A stretch of 64,000 nucleotides of DNA from Vespa crabro (lineage: Eukaryota > Arthropoda > Insecta > Hymenoptera > Vespidae), in contig NC_060965.1 in the NCBI RefSeq assembly GCF_910589235.1, forward strand, positions 5,463,197 through 5,527,196, given 5' to 3'. Positions 62,583 to 64,000 of the stretch are shown one piece after another. Within the stretch, counting starts at the first letter, position 1; every line of letters begins with the position of its first letter. The notes beneath the pieces are model-generated. The model was not told the origin of the DNA and made no database searches. It worked only from the letters and a program-made list of their open reading frames with translations. The translations under genes and the position numbers were made by a program.

Positions 62583-63238
62583 ATAAATTGAATCATTTTA
62601 CCTACCCCCTTTTAATCAAGTGAAAATTATGAATAGGATCTTAGACAACGTACCTTGCTCCTTCAACCCTGACGATGTTCCCCATTGTCTCCAAAAGTCC
62701 TGGCTGACTCGCTCTCATTGCTAGCATCGGACCTTCCGTCGATGCCAGCAATATAGTTCGTCCTTCGCCAGCGATCTGACAAAAAAGAAAAAAGGAAAAA
62801 AATTCATTTAAAAATTAATTTCGTACAAAAATCAATTCATTGAAAATTTTTAACAATTCAATGTATTAACGTTAATAATAAATAACACAAATATATAAAA
62901 TTATTTTAATAATTATATATATATGCATATATACAAATAATAATATTCTATGACAAATAATAAAATAATTAATGTATTTAATACATTATTGAATTAAGAT
63001 ATTATTTAAATTAAATAATTAGTATTGATATTATAATAAGAAATATAAAATTAAATTTGTTTTGATGGTCGTAAGTTTTGTTATACAATAATAAATAAAA
63101 ATTAAATTGTATATGTACCTGCATTCTGACTTTGGCCGTGTCCAAAGGAAACGTAGCTAAATCAGCAATGCAAGCCGCAGTGCCAGCTGTCAATAGCTTC
63201 AAACCAATATTCAAATCTTCCGATGATCCTTGCTTCAT
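56973..63238 (-). CDS. Mitochondrial uncoupling protein (UCP2-like, SLC25 carrier), complete
   Basis: An inner-membrane carrier of the uncoupling-protein branch, expected to carry protons or small anions and dissipate the gradient. Five coding exons: 63119-63238, 62654-62775, 59874-59983, 57753-57965 and 56973-57358; phases 0, 2, 1, 1 join to 951 bases (316 residues plus stop). The carrier signature PxDxxK occurs once per repeat: PLDTAK (31-36), PTDVVK (147-152) and PVDVVK (245-250). Other UCP-like stretches are [110 protein letters not shown] and [20 protein letters not shown]. This is closer to the vertebrate UCP1-3 pattern than to the UCP4/BMCP pattern, from memory. The short hydrophilic N-terminus fits. 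The stop codon sits inside AATAAA. Confidence 0.94.
57966..59873 (-). other. UCP intron 3
   Basis: Poly-T and poly-purine runs at 58270-58330 and 58435-58478, GAC/ACG-type sequence at 58775-58830, (CT)n at 58899-58979, (GT)n at 59177-59193 and (TATG)n at 59683-59730. I see no gene here. Confidence 0.6.
59984..62653 (-). other. UCP intron 2
   Basis: (CT)n at 60073-60200, poly-T at 60310-60332, (AAAAG)n at 61135-61170, poly-T at 61254-61279 and (TA)n at 62540-62585. A GC-richer patch at 60893-60985 (acgtacgcgagagaaaagag, ggacggcccgagagccgcgt) stands out and may be regulatory. No coding evidence. Confidence 0.55.
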
Positions 63239-64000
63239 GATGTTATCCTTTTTGTCTCTTCTTTCTTTTTTTTTTTTTTTTTTTTTTTATTCTCTTTGAC
63301 CTTTTATCTTTCGAACTCTATCGAAGAGTAGGCAGGGAAATGTGTGGGAGAAAAAAAGTGATATATCGATCGAATTAATTGTTGATACTTTGCGTGCTTT
63401 GTTGCCGATGACAAAGATTATTGTGCGATTGTTTACACTTTATTTTCTTCTTTTATTGTTCTTTTTTCTTTTTCTTCTTCTTTTTTTTCAAACCCGCGTG
63501 ACGTCTCTTCAATTATTTTCCTTCGTAGCAATTCGACTCGTCCGGTGTTGAACTCCGATTTGATTAGACAAGCGATCTTATGTACACTATATACAAGGTG
63601 GTCCTACCAGAGGACAAGAAACTTCAGATGTTCATGAATGGGATAGTGGGTTTTTTTAGAGATAAAACTCTTTAGGTTCCCTGAAGTGATCAGGATAAGC
63701 GTGCAGTCCTCTCGACTGCGAGCACTCGTGTTTGATTTCCTTGTTGTTAAGTACTTTATACATACTATTCTCCTGTATAAACAAAAAATAGATTTTTTTT
63801 TTGACTTATATTCTATATACACATTAATGCCAATTTTCTTTTTATATCATGCCATTGTTAATCTTAAATGATATAAGACGATATTAATGAACAATATAAT
63901 ATTATTGCAAAATTAACGTTGTCTTATAATACGAAAGTTTTTTAATTCATGATTAATATAATATTATTTTTAAAGATTAACTTGAGAATCATTATATATT
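63239..64000. other. Region upstream of UCP
   Basis: It presumably holds the UCP 5' UTR and promoter. It contains poly-T at 63267-63290 and pyrimidine-rich sequence at 63440-63490. The non-repetitive segment at 63590-63740 has no recognised product. The right edge shows only AT-rich sequence. Confidence 0.5.

Noticed and set aside
1..64000. CRISPR arrays, bacterial operons, rRNA or viral genes
   Set aside because: None seen; all direct repeats are microsatellites or small duplications, and all recognised genes are spliced animal genes.

Overview
The window is AT-rich, intron-rich animal DNA, and I read it as an insect, most likely a hymenopteran. The reasons are GT-AG introns that split every conserved gene, very dense microsatellites ((CT)n, (AT)n, (ATT)n, (GAA)n, poly-T), proteins resembling insect families, and a piggyBac-like miniature transposon. 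The species cannot be fixed from sequence alone. Exon boundaries below were placed by hand from splice sites, reading phase and family fit.

Layout. Positions 1-1254 (minus) hold the 5' three coding exons of DMAP1, a chromatin-complex subunit, cut by the left edge. Positions 3249-5712 (plus) hold a possible spliced transcript with two small ORFs: a 38-codon peptide that appears only after joining three exons, and a 54-codon hydrophobic, membrane-spanning candidate. Positions 7.8-14.4 kb hold three genes for secreted-type proteins: a Pro/Tyr-rich protein (plus), a long protein ending in an MBF2-like domain (minus) with a MITE in its intron, and another Tyr/Pro-rich secreted protein (minus) with a TATA promoter. 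Positions 14.4-23.1 kb are mainly simple repeats with a second possible MITE, a TATA box and a 32-codon ORF.

Positions 23122-53655 (plus) hold a complete 17-exon cytosolic carboxypeptidase 1 (Nna1/AGTPBP1-like) gene of 1,089 codons, a tubulin deglutamylase candidate. All phases join without error. Its intron 13 is 19.3 kb and contains, on the opposite strand, a complete four-exon C-type lectin gene (33445-39078), plus several unassigned exon or ORF candidates. Positions 56973-63238 (minus) hold a complete five-exon mitochondrial uncoupling protein of 316 residues whose stop codon lies inside a poly(A) signal and next to a perfect hairpin.

No operon-like or pathway link joins these genes. The structural themes are nesting of the lectin gene inside CCP1, a local group of secreted-protein genes, and transposon growth of one short intron. 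The most interesting undescribed candidate is the two-smORF transcript at 3.2-5.7 kb.
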